NCBI GenBank assembly: GCA_030616165.1
Contig: JAUWXV010000212.1
Location: 1-6,430, forward strand
Reading direction: 5' to 3'
Source of the DNA: a bacterium
GTDB lineage: Bacteria; SM23-31; JAUVVT01
DNA length: 6,430 nt
The notes below the pieces were generated by a model, which saw only the letters and a program-made list of their open reading frames with translations, did not search any database and was not told the origin of the DNA. Position 1 is the first letter of the stretch. Each line of letters starts with the position of its first letter. This document shows positions 5,001 through 6,430 of the stretch, piece by piece. Both the position numbers and the translations under genes were made by a program.

Positions 5001-5108
5001 TGTCATTCTATGCCGAAGCAGAAAGGGCAAACGGCCGTTTGCCCCTACACAAAAAACCATTATAAATTTTATTTTTATGGATTCCCCCGAGTACTCGGGG
5101 GAATGACA
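5001..5108. repeat. Palindrome pair bounded by inverted TGTCATTC/GAATGACA
   Basis: TGTCATTC (5001-5008) and GAATGACA (5101-5108) are exact reverse complements at the two ends of 108 bases. Inside are a 20-bp perfect palindrome with arm GGGCAAACGG (5025-5044) and, at the right end, the 24-bp palindrome with arm ATTCCCCCGAGT (5081-5104). The right 31 bases (5078-5108) are identical to 2217-2247. It may be two independent repeats in opposite orientation rather than one unit. Confidence 0.7.
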
Positions 5109-5245
5109 ATACCTGGATTATAGATATATAATTTTATGTTTAAACAAATATTTAAAATGTCTGTATTATATCCATGTTATTTGCGTTACAATACACTATT
5201 AGTTTTTATAAAAAATTGATATATCAAATTTGCCAAGGTTTTGAT

Positions 5246-6397
5246 CTATATTAACTTAACAAACCTGTCTATCTCTTCAAATGTATTATAAAAATGGAGA
5301 GAGATGCGGATTCCTCCCCCCCTTTGTCCGAGATAGATTTTATTTTTTCTCATTCTTTTGACAAATTCAGCTGGGTCTTCTTCCGGCATAAAATTAATTA
5401 TGCCGGACATGTGTTCCGGCTTTAATGAACTTCGGATTTCTAATCCTTTCTCCTGAAGTCTATCCATTAAATATCCCGACAGACTTAAAATCCTTTTTTC
5501 GATTTCATCCATTCCTATATTTGTAAGGTAATTCATCATCTCCGTAAGTGCAACCTTTCCAGGGATATTTTCTGTGCTGAAGCCAAATTTTTCAATAGAA
5601 TTCTCATCAATCTCATAATACCTGACAAAATCCATCCCCGTAATATAATCCCTATCCGCACTTTCTTTATCCTTTATTCCTGCAAAACCTCCAAAGGGAT
5701 TTTCTAATTCACCTATTATACCCTTTTTAACATAAAAAATTCCATACCCGTAAAGAGAACTCATCCATTTGTGCCCTCCACAAGCAAGAATATCAATATC
5801 CATATCCTTAACATCAACCTTCACAGCACCGAGCGATTGAATGGCATCTACGATTAAAAATGCCGAATTTTTATGGGCAATTCCAGCAATCTTTTTCAGG
5901 TTATGTCTGAATCCATTTACAAACTCGACATGAGACAAGACTATTGCTTTCGTATTTTCATCGACAATCGCTTCAATATTTTCGGGAGGAATTCCCCATC
6001 CTTTCCGTTTTGCGACCCTCACCTCGCAGGCTCTTTTCTCTGCCTGATAAAAAACTGTCTGTGGAAGTGAGACATATTCAAGTTCATTTATAATAACATT
6101 ATCCCCCTCCTTCAATCCAATTCCGTAAACTGCAATGCACAATCCATGCGTAGCACTGATAACTCCCGTAACCTCATCTTCATCACAGTTTATCATCTTT
6201 ACAGCTGCCTTCTTCCACTCCTCATCTATTTCCTGGATATTGCCGAGATACCCTGTCTCAAATGACGACTGCCATTTAATTATCTTTTCAAATGACTTTC
6301 TCAAAATTGATTCGGGCATATACGATGTCGATGCGCTGTTGAACCAAATCTCTGTATCCTTCTGATTAAAGTCCCTTCGAATCTTTTCAATATTCAT
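5246..6397 (-). CDS. Class V aminotransferase-fold PLP-dependent enzyme
   Basis: 383 residues, complete. AAGGAA lies six bases before the ATG (6404-6409). The fold-type I PLP motifs appear in order: NSASTSYMP (20-28) near the N-terminus; SATHGL (81-86), which normally cups the cofactor phosphate; LSHVEFVNG (154-162); VDAIQSLGA (183-191), with Asp184 expected to hold the pyridine nitrogen; ACGGHKWM (205-212), with Lys210 as the Schiff-base lysine; FSTENIPG (273-280); and GGIRISLHFYNTFEEIDRFV (361-380), with Arg364 likely binding the substrate carboxylate. It resembles the SufS/CsdA/isopenicillin-N-epimerase branch. No cysteine occurs after residue 206, so the catalytic Cys of cysteine desulfurases is missing and a SufS-type role is unlikely. 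The substrate is unknown. No accessory Fe-S genes are adjacent. Confidence 0.87.
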   Translation of the reverse strand: MNIEKIRRDFNQKDTEIWFNSASTSYMPESILRKSFEKIIKWQSSFETGYLGNIQEIDEEWKKAAVKMINCDEDEVTGVISATHGLCIAVYGIGLKEGDNVIINELEYVSLPQTVFYQAEKRACEVRVAKRKGWGIPPENIEAIVDENTKAIVLSHVEFVNGFRHNLKKIAGIAHKNSAFLIVDAIQSLGAVKVDVKDMDIDILACGGHKWMSSLYGYGIFYVKKGIIGELENPFGGFAGIKDKESADRDYITGMDFVRYYEIDENSIEKFGFSTENIPGKVALTEMMNYLTNIGMDEIEKRILSLSGYLMDRLQEKGLEIRSSLKPEHMSGIINFMPEEDPAEFVKRMRKNKIYLGQRGGGIRISLHFYNTFEEIDRFVKLI

Positions 6398-6430
6398 TGA
6401 ACGTTCCTTATTTTTTAATAAAAGATAAAT

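Larger units (their letters stand above)
4876..5245. other. Gene-free spacer with promoter and palindromes
   Basis: The 370 bases between the aminotransferase gene and the short methyltransferase gene hold no supported gene. The left part (4909-4941) has a promoter-like region. The middle (5001-5108) has two perfect palindromes bounded by TGTCATTC and GAATGACA. The right part (about 5110-5245) is AT-rich, with no structure I can support and no clear terminator for the aminotransferase gene. Confidence 0.7.

Overview
This 6,430-base window is low-GC: roughly one third GC overall, and only 20-30% in the lines I counted by hand within the first gene. It looks like chromosomal DNA of an uncultured bacterium. 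All five recognisable protein genes lie on the minus strand. No rRNA, tRNA, CRISPR array or transposase is visible. The gaps between genes are filled with GC-rich palindromes ending in GAATGACA. From memory, such hairpins are common in genomes of several uncultured bacterial lineages, but the sequence alone does not allow a phylum call. Shine-Dalgarno sites are clear before some genes (TPR, beta-propeller, aminotransferase) and absent before others.

Layout from left to right; transcription runs right to left. (1) Positions 1-1092 hold the N-terminal 364 codons of a membrane-anchored TPR protein that runs off the left edge. Its TPRs are encoded by 102-bp tandem repeats. (2) Positions 1093-1390 are a repeat-rich spacer. 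(3) Positions 1391-1990 encode a stand-alone ImmA/IrrE-type metallopeptidase whose zinc-binding motif appears altered. (4) Positions 1991-2298 are a second repeat-rich spacer. Spacers 2 and 4 hold two copies of the same composite palindromic element in the same orientation, so the peptidase gene sits between direct repeats. (5) Positions 2299-3414 encode an anchored NHL-type beta-propeller protein that starts at TTG directly after the stop of an RlmB-like rRNA 2'-O-methyltransferase (3415-4161). (6) Positions 4162-4323 are a spacer with two long perfect inverted repeats. (7) Positions 4324-4875 encode a second, shorter SpoU-family methyltransferase with a credible promoter just upstream. (8) Positions 4876-5245 are another palindrome-bearing spacer. 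(9) Positions 5246-6397 encode a class V aminotransferase-fold PLP enzyme.

The only tight functional grouping is the pair of SpoU methyltransferases followed by the beta-propeller gene. The rlmB-like gene and the propeller gene abut and are probably translationally coupled. The other genes are separated by repeat-laden gaps and probably form separate units. I see no convincing new multi-gene system. The points most worth a second look are the repeat-bracketed metallopeptidase gene with its apparent zinc-ligand exchange, and the nested palindromic elements.
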